From Porticoccus sp. (GTDB lineage Bacteria > Pseudomonadota > Gammaproteobacteria > Pseudomonadales > Porticoccaceae): a stretch of 36,746 nucleotides of DNA. The stretch's first letter is position 1. The number at the start of each line of letters is the position of its first letter. Positions 25,470-35,249 of this stretch are shown piece after piece. The stretch is taken from positions 1 through 36,746 of the forward strand of contig JAGPWA010000083.1 in assembly GCA_018066715.1 (NCBI GenBank), given 5' to 3'. Below the pieces are notes generated by a model, which ran no database searches, was not told where the DNA came from, and was given only the letters and a program-made list of their open reading frames with translations. The position numbers and the translations under genes were made by a program.

Positions 25470-26570
25470 ATGGAAAATAATAAAAAACTGGGTCAGAAAA
25501 CGTTGGGCCAGCTAAGAGATCAGATCGACGACATTGATCATCAGATCCTGACATTGATTAGTGAGCGTGCCAAGTGTGCCCAGCAAGTGGCTGAGGTGAA
25601 GCAAGCTGATGGTGATGCCGTCTATTTCCGGCCTGAACGGGAAGCTCAGGTACTTCGTAATATTATGGAGAAGAATCAGGGTCCGCTAGATAATGAAGAG
25701 ATGGCACGGCTGTTTCGTGAAATTATGTCAGCCTGCCTGGCATTGGAGCAGCCTATTAAAGTGGCGTTTCTCGGGCCTGAAGGCACTTTTACGCAGGAAG
25801 CGGCCTTAAAGCACTTTGGCCATTCAGCCGTTACCGTCTCAATGAATGCCATTGATGAAGTGTTTCGAGAAGTGGATGCTGGTGCGGTAAATTACGGTGT
25901 CGTACCTGTCGAAAACTCAACGGAAGGCGTGATCAATCACACGTTGGATACTTTCCTGGACTCCACGCTAAATATTTGTGGTGAAGTGGAGCTTCGTATC
26001 CACCATCATTTATTGGCGGGGCCAAGTACTGATAAATCTCAGATTACTCGTGTGTATTCCCATGCTCAGTCTCTTGCCCAGTGCAGGAAGTGGCTGGATG
26101 CTCATTACCCCAAGGCTGAGCGAGTCGCTGTAAGCAGTAATGCCGAAGCTGCCAGGCGTATAAAGAGTGAGTGGAATGCAGCAGCCATTGCAGGAGATAT
26201 GGCTGCTGAGCTGTATGGCCTCGAAAAACTGTCAGAAAAAATAGAAGATCGGCCCGATAACTCTACCCGATTCTTAATCATTGGGCGGGAGAAAGTGGCC
26301 TCTAGTGGTGATGATAAAACCTCGATTATTGTTGCGGCTCGAAATGAACCCGGTGCATTGCACAATCTTCTGGAGCCTTTTCATCGAGAAGGTGTAGATT
26401 TGACTCGAGTCGAAACCCGGCCTTCACGTACCCGTAAGTGGACCTATGTCTTCTTTGTCGATTTTGAGGGGCACAGGGATGACACTAGAGTGGCGGCAGT
26501 ACTGGCCGAGGTCGGACAAGTTGTTGCTGAATTGAGAGTGCTCGGATCCTATCCGAAAGCTGTATTGTAA
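25470..26570 (+). CDS. pheA: Bifunctional chorismate mutase/prephenate dehydratase (P-protein)
   Basis: The 366-residue protein has an AroQ-type chorismate mutase at about 12-95 (LRDQIDDIDHQILTLISERA), a prephenate dehydratase domain at about 97-275 (VAFLGPEGTFTQEAALKHFG, VPVENSTEGVINHTLD, DNSTRFLIIG) and a C-terminal ACT domain at about 285-366 (GALHNLLEPFHREGVDL, VETRPSRTRKWTYVFFVDF) that binds phenylalanine for feedback inhibition. It turns chorismate into phenylpyruvate. It follows gyrA by 12 bp; in Pseudomonas serC sits between them, and it is missing here. hisC follows 23 bp later. A weak AGGCAG ribosome site is present. Confidence 0.96.
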   Translation: MENNKKLGQKTLGQLRDQIDDIDHQILTLISERAKCAQQVAEVKQADGDAVYFRPEREAQVLRNIMEKNQGPLDNEEMARLFREIMSACLALEQPIKVAFLGPEGTFTQEAALKHFGHSAVTVSMNAIDEVFREVDAGAVNYGVVPVENSTEGVINHTLDTFLDSTLNICGEVELRIHHHLLAGPSTDKSQITRVYSHAQSLAQCRKWLDAHYPKAERVAVSSNAEAARRIKSEWNAAAIAGDMAAELYGLEKLSEKIEDRPDNSTRFLIIGREKVASSGDDKTSIIVAARNEPGALHNLLEPFHREGVDLTRVETRPSRTRKWTYVFFVDFEGHRDDTRVAAVLAEVGQVVAELRVLGSYPKAVL

Positions 26571-26593
26571 CCCCCTATGTTTGGCTACCATTT

Positions 26594-27709
26594 ATGACCG
26601 TGGATTTAAAAAGCCTGGCTCTACCCGGTGTACAACGCCTGCAGCCCTACCAAGGCGGCAAGCCAGTTGAAGAGCTTGAGCGAGAGCTAGGTATTCACGG
26701 TGCCATTAAGTTGGCAAGTAACGAGAATCCATTAGGTCTCAGCCTTATGGCTAGAGCTGCGATTGAAGCATCGCTAGTCGATGGTGCCAGGTATCCCGAT
26801 GGCAATGGTTTTTATCTGAAACAGAAGCTGGCGGAGAAACTCTCGGTCAGTACTGACCAGCTAACGTTGGGCAATGGTTCAAATGATGTCCTCGAGTTGA
26901 TGGCTAGGGGGTTCCTTGGTTCAGAGCACAATGCTATTTTTTCCGAGCATGCCTTTGTTATTTACCAGTTAGCCATCACTGCTCAGAATGCAGAAGCGGT
27001 TGTAGTGCCAGCCCTAAATTGGGGGCACGATTTGAATGCTATGGCGGCGGCGGTTGATGATAAGACACGGCTAATGTTTATTGCCAACCCAAACAACCCC
27101 ACCGGCACCTGGGTTGCGCTTGATGTGATTGAATCGCTGATGAAGCGGGTACCCGAGACGGTGTTGGTGGTCGTCGATGAGGCGTACTTTGAATATGTTG
27201 ATATGCCTGAATATGGTTCAGCATTGAGCCTGTTGACTCAGTATCCAAATTTGGTGATTACTCGAACATTTTCCAAAGCTTATGGTTTGGCTTCGTTGCG
27301 GGTGGGGTATGCGATTTCCCACCCCGATGTGGCAGATGTTATTAACCGAGTACGTCAGCCATTTAATATTAATAGTATGGCATTGGCTGCTGCCGTTGCT
27401 GTTTTGGATGACCAGGATTACTTGAGCCGAAGTGTAGACCTTAACCGTCAGGGTTATGAGCAGCTTACCTCTGGATTTAACCAGATGAAGCTTGATTTCA
27501 TACCCTCTGTGGGCAACTTTATTTCGGTACACATACCTGGTGATATCCAGGCTTTGTATCAGGCATTGTTGCAATCTGGTGTGATCGTTCGGCCCATTGG
27601 TGTGTACGGGATGCCTAATCATTTGCGCGTTTCTATTGGTTTACCTGATGAGAATCAGCGGTTTTTGGATGTACTTGAACAGTTGCTATTGAAACAAGAG
27701 GCTACCTGA
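26594..27709 (+). CDS. hisC: Histidinol-phosphate/aromatic aminotransferase HisC
   Basis: The 371-residue class I/II PLP aminotransferase has the PLP lysine in TRTFSKAYGLASLRVGYAI, the family sequences KLASNENPLGLS and MFIANPNNPTGTWV, and VVVDEAYFEYVDMPEYG. HisC enzymes make L-histidinol phosphate from imidazole-acetol phosphate; this second, pheA-linked copy (hisC2 in Pseudomonas) is usually thought to act in aromatic amino-acid synthesis on prephenate or phenylpyruvate as well. The stop overlaps the next ATG by one base (TGATG), coupling it to the TyrA-AroA fusion. Confidence 0.95.
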   Translation: MTVDLKSLALPGVQRLQPYQGGKPVEELERELGIHGAIKLASNENPLGLSLMARAAIEASLVDGARYPDGNGFYLKQKLAEKLSVSTDQLTLGNGSNDVLELMARGFLGSEHNAIFSEHAFVIYQLAITAQNAEAVVVPALNWGHDLNAMAAAVDDKTRLMFIANPNNPTGTWVALDVIESLMKRVPETVLVVVDEAYFEYVDMPEYGSALSLLTQYPNLVITRTFSKAYGLASLRVGYAISHPDVADVINRVRQPFNINSMALAAAVAVLDDQDYLSRSVDLNRQGYEQLTSGFNQMKLDFIPSVGNFISVHIPGDIQALYQALLQSGVIVRPIGVYGMPNHLRVSIGLPDENQRFLDVLEQLLLKQEAT

Positions 27710-29928
27710 TGTCTGAAGGAATCAATCGTTTAGTCGTCATCGGTCTTGGCTTGATCGGTAGTAGCTTGGCCAAGGCTGCTCGGGATCGAGGCCTTTGTCA
27801 GGAGGTGATAGGTTGCTCCCGTAGCCCCGAGACGCTGGTTAAGGCCATGAAAGCGGGTGTCGTGGATCGGGTTGTAGGTTCTATTGAAGCTGTGGCTGGC
27901 GAATTGGGCGACGGAGATCTTGTGGTTATCGGTGTACCTACACTCACCGTTCCAGTGATTATTCGTCAATTACAACCACTTCTATCTCAGTCTGTGACTA
28001 TTACGGATGTTGCCAGTGTTAAGGGCAGCGTAGTGACTGCACTTAAAGAAGTCTATGGCGAAATCCCCTCCCAATTTGTTCCCGGGCACCCCATTGCTGG
28101 GTCTGAAAAAAGTGGTGTGGATGCGGTTAACCCCAAGCTATTTGATGATCATCGAGTGATTTTGACACCACTTCCAGAAACGGGTGGTGATCACTTACAA
28201 CGAGTAAAGGATCTTTGGTCTGGTGCTGGTGCTGTGGTGAGTGAAATGTCAGTGTCAGAGCATGATGAAGTGCTGGCTGCGACCAGTCATTTACCCCACA
28301 TGCTGGCATATTCCCTGGTCGATACACTCTCCAATATGAGAGAAAATAGAGAGATTTTCCGTTACGCCGCGGGTGGCTTCAGAGACTTCACTCGTATCGC
28401 GGCCAGTGATCCGGTGATGTGGCACGATATTGTGATGGCTAATGATCAGGCAGTCCTGTCTGTCTTAGAGGATCTTACCGAGCACCTTGGTCTTATAAAG
28501 CAGGCCATAACAAGTGGCGATAGCGATTATTTGTTAGGTGTCTTCACAAGAGCAAGAGAAGCTCGAAACCATTTTTCTAAAATGCTTGAAAATAAGGCTT
28601 ATCTAGAGCCCATGATAAAAACTATTGATTATAGAGTAGCGCCAGGAGGCAGTGTTTCCGGGCAAATTCGCATTCCAGGTGATAAATCCATTTCCCACCG
28701 TTCTATTATGCTGGGTTCAATTGCTCAGGGTGTCACAGAGGTAACGGGGTTTCTGGAGGGTGAAGACAGCCTTGCCACTCTACAGGCATTTCGGGATATG
28801 GGTGTGGTGATTGAGGGGCCGACTGATGGTCGTGTGGTAGTACACGGAGTGGGCCTCAAAGGTTTAAAAGCGCCTTCTGGCCCGCTCTACTTGGGTAATT
28901 CGGGAACCTCTATGAGGTTGCTGTCGGGGTTGCTGGCGGCTCAGTCCTTTGACGTGGAGTTAACGGGTGACGAGTCCTTGTCAAAACGCCCAATGGCGCG
29001 TGTGGCAGACCCATTGCGTCAAATGGGGGCAGTGATTGAGACGGAAGAGGGTGGTCGTCCACCGTTGCGTATTAAGGGTGGGCAGTCTCTTAATGGCATT
29101 GATTATGAATTGCCCATGGCCAGTGCGCAGGTGAAATCTTGTGTGTTGTTAGCCGGACTGTATGCTGATGGAACAACTCGGACTACCGAACCAGCACCAA
29201 CTCGTGACCATACCGAAAGGATGCTCACCGGGTTTGGTTACCAGATCAATCGTAAGGGTGCCTTGGCCGAACTCAACGGCGGTGGAGAGCTTACAGCTAT
29301 GGCTATTGATGTCCCTGCTGATATATCCTCCGCAACCTTCTATATGGTGGCAGCAGCCATTGCTCCAGGATCAGATGTTCTTTTACCTCACGTTGGCATA
29401 AACCCAACAAGAATTGGGGCGATCAATATTCTGCAAATGATGGGGGCTGATATTCAGCTATCCAATCAGGCTGAGGTGGGTGGAGAGCCTGTGGCGGATA
29501 TTCGAGTGCGCTATGCACCTCTTCACGGTATTCAAATACCTGAAGATCAGGTGCCATTAGCTATTGATGAGTTTCCTGCGTTATTTGTAGCAGCTGCCTG
29601 TGCCGAGGGTCAGACTATTCTCACTGGCGCGGAAGAGTTGAGAGTGAAGGAAAGTGATCGTATTCAGGCCATGGCGGATGGGTTGAAAATACTCGGTGTG
29701 GATGCAACGCCAACGGTAGATGGAATTATTATTAATGGTGGTGCTATCAGTGGGGGGGAGGTGGACAGTGTTGATGATCATCGCATTGCTATGTCCTTTG
29801 CTGTGGCAGCACTTAGAGCTAAGGACGATATCCTGATTAAGAATTGTAATAATGTGGTGACATCATTCCCCGGTTTTGTGGCTTTGGCTAATAAAGCCGG
29901 GTTGAAGATAGTTGAGGAAGTACGATGA
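27709..29928 (+). CDS. tyrA-aroA: Fused prephenate dehydrogenase/EPSP synthase (TyrA-AroA)
   Basis: The 739-residue fusion has TyrA at about 1-295, with NAD motif [20 protein letters not shown] and [16 protein letters not shown] short linker leads to AroA at about 302-739, with [76 protein letters not shown] and DDHRIAMS. TyrA oxidatively decarboxylates prephenate to 4-hydroxyphenylpyruvate; AroA makes EPSP from shikimate 3-phosphate and PEP, upstream of chorismate. The fusion joins non-consecutive shikimate and tyrosine steps and is characteristic of Pseudomonas-related lineages. The cmk start overlaps its stop by 4 nt (ATGA). Confidence 0.97.
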   Translation: MSEGINRLVVIGLGLIGSSLAKAARDRGLCQEVIGCSRSPETLVKAMKAGVVDRVVGSIEAVAGELGDGDLVVIGVPTLTVPVIIRQLQPLLSQSVTITDVASVKGSVVTALKEVYGEIPSQFVPGHPIAGSEKSGVDAVNPKLFDDHRVILTPLPETGGDHLQRVKDLWSGAGAVVSEMSVSEHDEVLAATSHLPHMLAYSLVDTLSNMRENREIFRYAAGGFRDFTRIAASDPVMWHDIVMANDQAVLSVLEDLTEHLGLIKQAITSGDSDYLLGVFTRAREARNHFSKMLENKAYLEPMIKTIDYRVAPGGSVSGQIRIPGDKSISHRSIMLGSIAQGVTEVTGFLEGEDSLATLQAFRDMGVVIEGPTDGRVVVHGVGLKGLKAPSGPLYLGNSGTSMRLLSGLLAAQSFDVELTGDESLSKRPMARVADPLRQMGAVIETEEGGRPPLRIKGGQSLNGIDYELPMASAQVKSCVLLAGLYADGTTRTTEPAPTRDHTERMLTGFGYQINRKGALAELNGGGELTAMAIDVPADISSATFYMVAAAIAPGSDVLLPHVGINPTRIGAINILQMMGADIQLSNQAEVGGEPVADIRVRYAPLHGIQIPEDQVPLAIDEFPALFVAAACAEGQTILTGAEELRVKESDRIQAMADGLKILGVDATPTVDGIIINGGAISGGEVDSVDDHRIAMSFAVAALRAKDDILIKNCNNVVTSFPGFVALANKAGLKIVEEVR

Positions 29929-30620
29929 CTGATAAGCAAATCCCCATCATTACTATTGATGGTCCCAGTGGTTCAGGTAAGGGCACGGTTTGTCAGTTAT
30001 TGGCGACTAAGCTGGGGTTTCATTATCTTGATAGTGGTGCACTGTATCGCTTGCTGGCCCTTGCGGCCAAGCGACATGGGGTGGCACTGGATAATGTGGA
30101 GTCGCTGGCAGTTCTGGCGGCTCATATGGATATTTCATTTAACATGAATGAAGATGGTACCCCTTCAAAGGTATTGCTGGAGGGAGAGGATGTTTCGTCC
30201 CTAATTCGTAACGAGGCTGTGGGTTCTGATGCCTCTCAAGTTGCTGCGTGCCCCGAGGTTAGAGCCGCTTTATTACAGCGCCAAAGGGCCTTTGCTGTAG
30301 CGCCTGGTTTGGTGGCCGATGGTCGAGATATGGGAACCGTCGTCTTTCCTGATGCAGATGCCAAAATCTTTCTCACTGCTAGCCCGGAGGAGCGTGCCGG
30401 AAGGCGCTATAAGCAGTTGATAGATAAAGGGGAAAGTGTTAGCCTTGCCGCCCTCGTTGAACAGGTCCAAAAACGGGATGAGCGCGATATGAATCGCACA
30501 GTCTCTCCTTTGGTTCCAGCGGATAACGCTGTGGTATTGGATAGCTCCCAAATGACCATTGACGAGGTATTGCACTCAGGGTTAGAAATCGCCATCAAAA
30601 ATGGTATTCAGCCAGAGTAA
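29925..30620 (+). CDS. cmk: Cytidylate kinase
   Basis: The 231-residue kinase has a P-loop [17 protein letters not shown] followed by [17 protein letters not shown], the NMP-binding [14 protein letters not shown] and a lid-like region [19 protein letters not shown]. It phosphorylates CMP and dCMP with ATP. It overlaps the fusion gene by 4 nt and stands before rpsA, an order conserved across gammaproteobacteria. The 176 bp to rpsA form the S1 leader region. In E. coli rpsA promoters lie in and after cmk; the same is likely here. Confidence 0.97.
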   Translation: MTDKQIPIITIDGPSGSGKGTVCQLLATKLGFHYLDSGALYRLLALAAKRHGVALDNVESLAVLAAHMDISFNMNEDGTPSKVLLEGEDVSSLIRNEAVGSDASQVAACPEVRAALLQRQRAFAVAPGLVADGRDMGTVVFPDADAKIFLTASPEERAGRRYKQLIDKGESVSLAALVEQVQKRDERDMNRTVSPLVPADNAVVLDSSQMTIDEVLHSGLEIAIKNGIQPE

Positions 30621-30631
30621 TAAACTGGGTT

Positions 30632-30774
30632 ATGCGGTGTTTGGCCAGAAACGCACCGCATTAGCCTGAAATTAATAGCCCGCATAGCTGGTAATGCGGT
30701 TTAAGAGTCAATAGCTTAAGAAACTATATCAAGAAGTAATGGCTTATAAGCTAGTGCTTAAGAGATATTGACTC
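30632..30774 (+). promoter_or_regulatory. Structured rpsA leader with competing hairpins (candidate S1 autoregulatory region)
   Basis: Hairpin A: ATGCGGTG (30632-30639) with CACCGCAT (30654-30661), 8 bp. Alternative B: ACCGCATTA (30655-30663) with TAATGCGGT (30692-30700), 9 bp. Alternative C: CCGCAT (30680-30685) with ATGCGG (30694-30699). A uses the left arm of B, and C uses part of its right arm, so B excludes both. Downstream a long stem, GAGTCAATA (30705-30713) with TATTGACTC (30766-30774), continues inside with CTTAAG 30715-30720/30757-30762. The rpsA ATG at 30797 has only a weak AGG. In E. coli ribosomal protein S1 represses its own mRNA through a hairpin-rich leader without a strong Shine-Dalgarno site. 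The pairings are visible; the regulation is inferred. Confidence 0.6.
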
Positions 30775-30796
30775 ACACGCCTACAGGTACATCTCC

Positions 30797-32479
30797 ATGA
30801 GCGAAAGCTTTGCAGAACTATTCGAAGAAAGTCTAAAAACCGTCGAAATGATCAATGGCGCTATCATAACTGGTGTTGTGATGGACATTGATAAAGACTG
30901 GGTAACTGTACACGCGGGTTTAAAATCCGAAGGTGTCATTGCTAAGAGTGAATTTTTCGATGATAACGGTGAATTAAGCCTCGAGATTGGTGACGAAGTA
31001 CAAGTTGCCCTAGAAGCGGTAGAAGATGGCTTTGGTGCCACTCGCCTTTCCCGTGAAAAAGCTCGCCGTGCTGAATCTTGGATTGAGCTTGAAGCGGCCC
31101 ATACTGCTGAAGAAGTGGTAATCGGTATTATCAGCGGCAAAGTCAAAGGTGGCTTTACTGTTGATGTGAATGGCCTGCGCGCCTTCCTTCCAGGATCCTT
31201 GGTAGATGTACGCCCGATTCGCGACACTGCCCACTTGGAAAACAAACCGCTTGAATTCAAAGTAATCAAGCTGGACCAAAAACGTAATAACGTGGTGGTA
31301 TCCCGCCGTGCAGTGATGGAGCAAGTTAACACAGAAGAGCGTGATGAGCTGCTGGCCAAGCTGGAAGAGGGTATTACTCTTAAAGGTATCGTTAAAAATC
31401 TTACTGACTACGGTGCATTTGTTGATTTGGGCGGTATTGATGGCTTGTTGCACATCACTGACATGTCCTGGAAACGTATTAAGCACCCAAGTGAAATCGT
31501 GAATGTTGGCGATGAGATTGATGTCAAAGTATTGAAGTTCGATCGCGAGCGTAGCCGTGTATCACTTGGCATGAAACAAATGGGTGAAGACCCATGGGCA
31601 GATATTTCAGGTCGTTATCCTGAAGGTGCTCGCGTCAAGGCTAATGTAACCAACCTGACAGATTATGGTTGCTTTGCAGAGCTAGAAGACGGTGTTGAAG
31701 GCTTGGTTCACGTTTCTGAAATGGATTGGACCAACAAGAACATCCACCCTTCAAAAGTTGTTCAGTTAGGCGACGAAGTAGAAGTGATGATTTTGGATAT
31801 TGACGAAGAGCGTCGTCGTATCTCCTTGGGCATCAAGCAGTGCTTCATGAACCCATGGGATGAGTTTGGTACCAAGCATGCCAAGGGTGAGAAAATCACT
31901 GGCAACATTAAATCTATTACCGATTTCGGTATCTTTATTGGCCTTAACGGCGGTATCGATGGATTGGTTCACCTCTCCGATATTTCTTGGAATGAGACTG
32001 GCGAAGAAGCCGTTCATAACTTCAAGAAAGGTGATGAGGTTGAGACTGTCATCCTGTCTATCGACCCAGAAAGAGAGCGTATCTCCTTGGGTATGAAGCA
32101 ACTGTCTGACGATCCTTTCACAAACTACACGACTGAAAATGACAAAGGTACGATTGTCACTGGTGTTGTTAAAGAAGTAGATGCCAAAGCGGCTGTTATT
32201 ACTTTGAGCGGTGAAGTGGAAGGGCTGTTAAAAGCGTCTGAGATTTCACGCGAAAAAGTAGAAGATGCCAGTAACGAAATGAAAGTTGGCGATGAAGTTG
32301 AGGCTAAAATTATCAATGTGGATCGCAAGAACCGCACGATCAGCCTTTCCATCAAAGCTAAGGACGTTGCCGAAGAGAAAGCTGCGATTAAAGAGCACCG
32401 TAAGTCAGAGGTAGATAGTGTTGCCCCGACAACAATTGGTGATTTGATCAAAGCTCAGATGGACACGAAAGAGAAGTAG
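30797..32479 (+). CDS. rpsA: 30S ribosomal protein S1
   Basis: The 560-residue protein (E. coli 557) has six S1 OB-fold repeats at roughly 20-88, 105-172, 190-260, 277-347, 364-434 and 451-520, seen as repeated TGxVxxxxDxGxFV, GLVHxSDxSW and RxxLGMKQ blocks (DPWADI, NPWDEF, DPFTNY link the repeats). Repeats 1-2 anchor the protein to the ribosome; the others bind mRNA upstream of the start codon. It is followed by an intrinsic terminator and ihfB. Codon use is regular and high-expression-like. Confidence 0.98.
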   Translation: MSESFAELFEESLKTVEMINGAIITGVVMDIDKDWVTVHAGLKSEGVIAKSEFFDDNGELSLEIGDEVQVALEAVEDGFGATRLSREKARRAESWIELEAAHTAEEVVIGIISGKVKGGFTVDVNGLRAFLPGSLVDVRPIRDTAHLENKPLEFKVIKLDQKRNNVVVSRRAVMEQVNTEERDELLAKLEEGITLKGIVKNLTDYGAFVDLGGIDGLLHITDMSWKRIKHPSEIVNVGDEIDVKVLKFDRERSRVSLGMKQMGEDPWADISGRYPEGARVKANVTNLTDYGCFAELEDGVEGLVHVSEMDWTNKNIHPSKVVQLGDEVEVMILDIDEERRRISLGIKQCFMNPWDEFGTKHAKGEKITGNIKSITDFGIFIGLNGGIDGLVHLSDISWNETGEEAVHNFKKGDEVETVILSIDPERERISLGMKQLSDDPFTNYTTENDKGTIVTGVVKEVDAKAAVITLSGEVEGLLKASEISREKVEDASNEMKVGDEVEAKIINVDRKNRTISLSIKAKDVAEEKAAIKEHRKSEVDSVAPTTIGDLIKAQMDTKEK

Positions 32480-32489
32480 TGTTTAGATT

Positions 32490-32521
32490 AGGGGTGATGG
32501 AGACATCACCCCTTTCTACTT
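32490..32521 (+). terminator. Intrinsic terminator after rpsA
   Basis: A perfect 10-bp stem, AGGGGTGATG (32490-32499) with CATCACCCCT (32504-32513) and a GAGA tetraloop, is followed by TTCTACTT. The T-run is short, so termination may be partial, allowing some read-through into ihfB 16 bp downstream. Confidence 0.8.
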
Positions 32522-32536
32522 AATAGTCAAATACTT

Positions 32537-32830
32537 ATGACAAAATCAGAATTAATAGACCATATTGTTACCCAACAGGATCAACTTCCTCCAAAGGATG
32601 TAGAGCTTTCTGTGAAAATGATTCTGGAGCGGATGACCCAGTCTCTGGTTAACAATGACCGCATCGAGATTAGAGGTTTTGGTAGTTTTTGCCTTCACTA
32701 TCGTGCGCCGCGTGTGGGGCGTAACCCTAAAACAGGTGACTCAGTTGAGTTGTCGGGTAAATCTGTTCCCTATTTCAAGCCGGGAAAGGAGCTCCGGGAA
32801 AGGGTAAATAGCAGCCTTATTAATGGCTGA
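32537..32830 (+). CDS. ihfB: Integration host factor subunit beta
   Basis: The 97-residue HU/IHF protein has the DNA-binding arm [26 protein letters not shown] preceded by IEIRGFGSF, with the N-terminal [15 protein letters not shown]. With IhfA it bends DNA sharply at specific sites and aids recombination, replication and transcription. The rpsA-ihfB order is conserved in gammaproteobacteria. There is no strong Shine-Dalgarno site in the 57 bp after rpsA. Confidence 0.96.
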   Translation: MTKSELIDHIVTQQDQLPPKDVELSVKMILERMTQSLVNNDRIEIRGFGSFCLHYRAPRVGRNPKTGDSVELSGKSVPYFKPGKELRERVNSSLING

Positions 32831-32894
32831 GACACTCAGGCGGTGTTGATGGCCTCGATAAATCGCGGCTAATGGTTATGAGTTTGGTTACAAT

Positions 32895-32927
32895 AAACGG
32901 CAAGGCATTTGGCTTGCCGTTTTTTTG
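32895..32927 (+). terminator. Intrinsic terminator after ihfB
   Basis: AAACGGCAAG (32895-32904) pairs perfectly with CTTGCCGTTT (32913-32922), with an 8-nt loop, followed by a T-run to 32926. This should end the rpsA-ihfB transcript. lapA starts 15 bp later, so its own promoter, or read-through, must lie within the 111-bp gap or upstream. Confidence 0.88.
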
Positions 32928-32941
32928 TGTGAGGACTTTTT

Positions 32942-33241
32942 ATGATGTTGTTAAAAAAGCTTTGGTGGCTACTGGTTGCAATTGCTGCTGTCTGGTTGGG
33001 TATCTGGGTTGTATTTGATAACCCTGAGCCTGTGGCTTTCCATCTATTTGGTTTCGATTTGGGGTTTCTCCCGGGCGGCCTTTTATTACTGGCTACGTTT
33101 TCGATCGGTTGTATTGCAGGGCTGGTCTTCAGTTTTCCAGCACTTGCCAAGTTAAGGCACCGTGTCAATGTGTTGAATAAGCAGCTGACAAAATCGAAAG
33201 TATCCGACGTGAATAGCGGTGGTTCTGCAAAGCTGGATTAG
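32942..33241 (+). CDS. lapA: LapA-like inner-membrane protein (LPS assembly regulator)
   Basis: The 99-residue protein has two membrane helices (LWWLLVAIAAVWLGIWVVF at about 7-26 and LPGGLLLLATFSIGCIAGLVF at about 43-64) and a short charged cytoplasmic tail (LRHRVNVLNKQLTKSK). This is the DUF1049/LapA (YciS) layout; the preserved NPEPVAFHLFGF loop is typical. LapA works with LapB at the inner membrane. lapB follows 12 bp later. The pair controls lipopolysaccharide amounts through FtsH-dependent turnover of LpxC. Confidence 0.88.
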   Translation: MMLLKKLWWLLVAIAAVWLGIWVVFDNPEPVAFHLFGFDLGFLPGGLLLLATFSIGCIAGLVFSFPALAKLRHRVNVLNKQLTKSKVSDVNSGGSAKLD

Positions 33242-33253
33242 CAATGTTAAATC

Positions 33254-34441
33254 ATGCCTGAGTTTCTTTACATTATTCTTGTCCTGCTACTCATTCTTGC
33301 ATGGGTTGCGGGGCGGGCTAATGGTTTGCGGCAGCCAAGAAAAGAATCAACAGGTGAGCTGGCCAAACATTATTTTCAGGGGGTTAACTTCCTGCTCAAT
33401 GAGCAACCTGATCAGGCCATAGATACATTCATACGCTCTGTAGACGTCACGCCCCATACATTGGAAACACATCTAGCATTGGGTAATCTGATGCGCCAGC
33501 GTGGAGAAGTGGATAGAGCGATTCGGGTTCATCAGAACCTGCTTTCCCGCTCCACTCTGAATCAGCAGCAACTTAGCCAAGCTCACCTTGAGCTGGGTCG
33601 TGATTTCCTCAAGGCGGGGTTGCTGGACAGAGCTGAGCGATTATTTCTTGATCTGGTGGAGGACGCCTCCGGTAATTTCAGGCAAGAGTCTTTATGCCAT
33701 CTAGTGCAGATTTATCGGGATGAACAAGAGTGGAGAAAAGCCATTCGTGCTGCAGGGATGATGCAGAAGACCTTGTTTGGTCGAGCCAATAATAATTTAA
33801 ATATTGAGCAGGCTCACTTTTGTTGTGAGCTTGCAAAACAGAGTATGGATAAGGGCGATCCTCTCGACGCAAGACGTCACCTTAAAGCAGCCTTGAGATT
33901 TAATAAAAATTCAGCCAGAGCGAATATTCTGTGGGGAGACCTGGAAGTGAGTGCGCTTAATTTTCAGGCGGCACTTAAGCATTACCGTGTGGTTCCCCAG
34001 CAGCAGTCAGATTGTCTTCCCGAAATACTGGTGAGAGTCAGAGGGTGTTATGACAACCTGAATGATCAGGGTGGGCTGCTTAAACAGTTGAGAGGCTGGT
34101 TGAAAGACTACCCTGGAGCCAGCGTTTTACAGTCACTGGCGGAAGTCATCCGAAAAAAGGATGGTGAGAATGAGGCCGCCCTGTTTTTGGGTGAGTCTCT
34201 GACAACAACCCCTTCTATCAAGGGGTTGAACACTTTGCTTGATATCCGTATTCGTAACTGCCAGGGTGTGGTGCAAGATAATCTGTCATTGTTACAGAAT
34301 GTATTGGAGGAGTTGGTTCGCCAGCAGCCCAGTTACCGATGCCTGCAATGTGGATTCAAGGGTGCTCATTTACACTGGTTATGTCCACAATGCCAGCGCT
34401 GGGAAACCGTTAAACCTATTCGAGGGCTAGCAGGTGAGTAA
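33254..34441 (+). CDS. lapB: LPS assembly protein LapB (YciM), TPR and rubredoxin-type metal site
   Basis: The 395-residue protein has one N-terminal membrane helix (FLYIILVLLLILAWVAG), TPR repeats through the middle (for example FLLNEQPDQAIDTFIRSVDV, THLALGNLMRQRGEVDRAI) and a C-terminal rubredoxin-like site with C363, C366, C377 and C380 (CLQCG ... CPQCQRW). It faces the cytoplasm and acts as an adaptor that lets FtsH degrade LpxC. The length matches E. coli LapB (389). The lapA-lapB-pyrF order is conserved. Confidence 0.96.
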   Translation: MPEFLYIILVLLLILAWVAGRANGLRQPRKESTGELAKHYFQGVNFLLNEQPDQAIDTFIRSVDVTPHTLETHLALGNLMRQRGEVDRAIRVHQNLLSRSTLNQQQLSQAHLELGRDFLKAGLLDRAERLFLDLVEDASGNFRQESLCHLVQIYRDEQEWRKAIRAAGMMQKTLFGRANNNLNIEQAHFCCELAKQSMDKGDPLDARRHLKAALRFNKNSARANILWGDLEVSALNFQAALKHYRVVPQQQSDCLPEILVRVRGCYDNLNDQGGLLKQLRGWLKDYPGASVLQSLAEVIRKKDGENEAALFLGESLTTTPSIKGLNTLLDIRIRNCQGVVQDNLSLLQNVLEELVRQQPSYRCLQCGFKGAHLHWLCPQCQRWETVKPIRGLAGE

Positions 34442-34490
34442 CGATGACTCACATCACAGGCCTTTAGGAAACTAATAAAGAGAGCATTCG

Positions 34491-35195
34491 ATGAGCGATA
34501 GAAATTCCAACATTATTGTAGCGTTGGACTATAACAATGTATCAGAGGCGAACCACTTCGTAGATTCAGTGTCACCTGACCTCTGTAAGTTAAAGGTAGG
34601 TAAAGAGCTGTTTACCCGAGCGGGACCTCAATTTGTTACGGGGTTGGTGGGTAAGGGATTTGATGTATTTCTTGATTTGAAATTCCACGATATTCCTAAT
34701 ACGGTCTCAAAGGCGGTGAAAGCCGCGGCGGACTTGGGTGTCTGGATGACAGATGTACACGCATCCGGTGGTCGCCGAATGATGGAAGATGCTCGTAATG
34801 TTCTAGAGCAGAATAGCAGTGATATGTTGTTAATTGCTGTAACGGTTCTCACCAGTTTTGCCAAAGAAGATCTTGCTGAAATTGGCATTGATTGTACCCC
34901 TGAAGAGCAGGTTCATAGATTGGCAGCCTTGGCTCAATCTTCTGGAATGGATGGTGTTGTGTCCTCGGCTATGGAGGCCTCAGGACTTCGTCAGGCTCTA
35001 GGCGATGACTTTGCTTTGGTCACACCAGGTATACGTCCCGCTTCAGCAGTAGGGGATGATCAGCGTCGTGTGGTGACACCTGCACAGGCTATGGCCAATG
35101 GCAGTAGCTACTTGGTGATTGGCCGTCCCATTACTCAGTCTGAGACTCCGGTCGAAACACTACTTGCTATCAACCGGGAAATTTCGCAAGATTAG
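34491..35195 (+). CDS. pyrF: Orotidine 5'-phosphate decarboxylase
   Basis: The 234-residue TIM-barrel enzyme has the catalytic DxKxHDI motif in [14 protein letters not shown], the N-terminal IIVALDYNN, the [10 protein letters not shown] stretch and the phosphate-binding [11 protein letters not shown] and YLVIGRPIT. It decarboxylates OMP to UMP in pyrimidine synthesis. The length is normal. It lies 49 bp after lapB with an AGAGAG ribosome site, the same neighbour as in E. coli. Confidence 0.97.
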   Translation: MSDRNSNIIVALDYNNVSEANHFVDSVSPDLCKLKVGKELFTRAGPQFVTGLVGKGFDVFLDLKFHDIPNTVSKAVKAAADLGVWMTDVHASGGRRMMEDARNVLEQNSSDMLLIAVTVLTSFAKEDLAEIGIDCTPEEQVHRLAALAQSSGMDGVVSSAMEASGLRQALGDDFALVTPGIRPASAVGDDQRRVVTPAQAMANGSSYLVIGRPITQSETPVETLLAINREISQD

Positions 35196-35201
35196 TCACA
35201 G

Positions 35202-35249
35202 CGGCACAGGGTGTGCCGTGTATTAAAGAAATGGAGTGCCTTTAGGCAC
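35202..35249 (+). promoter_or_regulatory. Two small hairpins before the comEA-like gene
   Basis: CGGCACA (35202-35208) pairs with TGTGCCG (35212-35218), and GTGCC (35236-35240) pairs with GGCAC (35245-35249). Because all arms share GGCAC/GTGCC, a third pairing of TGTGCC (35212-35217) with GGCACA (35245-35250) is possible. That pairing reaches the first base of the AAGGAG ribosome site at 35250-35255. The first hairpin has no T-run, so it is not a standard terminator. Confidence 0.45.

Noticed and set aside
30781-31359. Long minus-strand open frame opposite rpsA (192 residues, Ser-rich)
   Set aside because: It is a shadow of the rpsA codons: Ser/Arg/Thr-rich with no domain, and no promoter or ribosome site is apparent.
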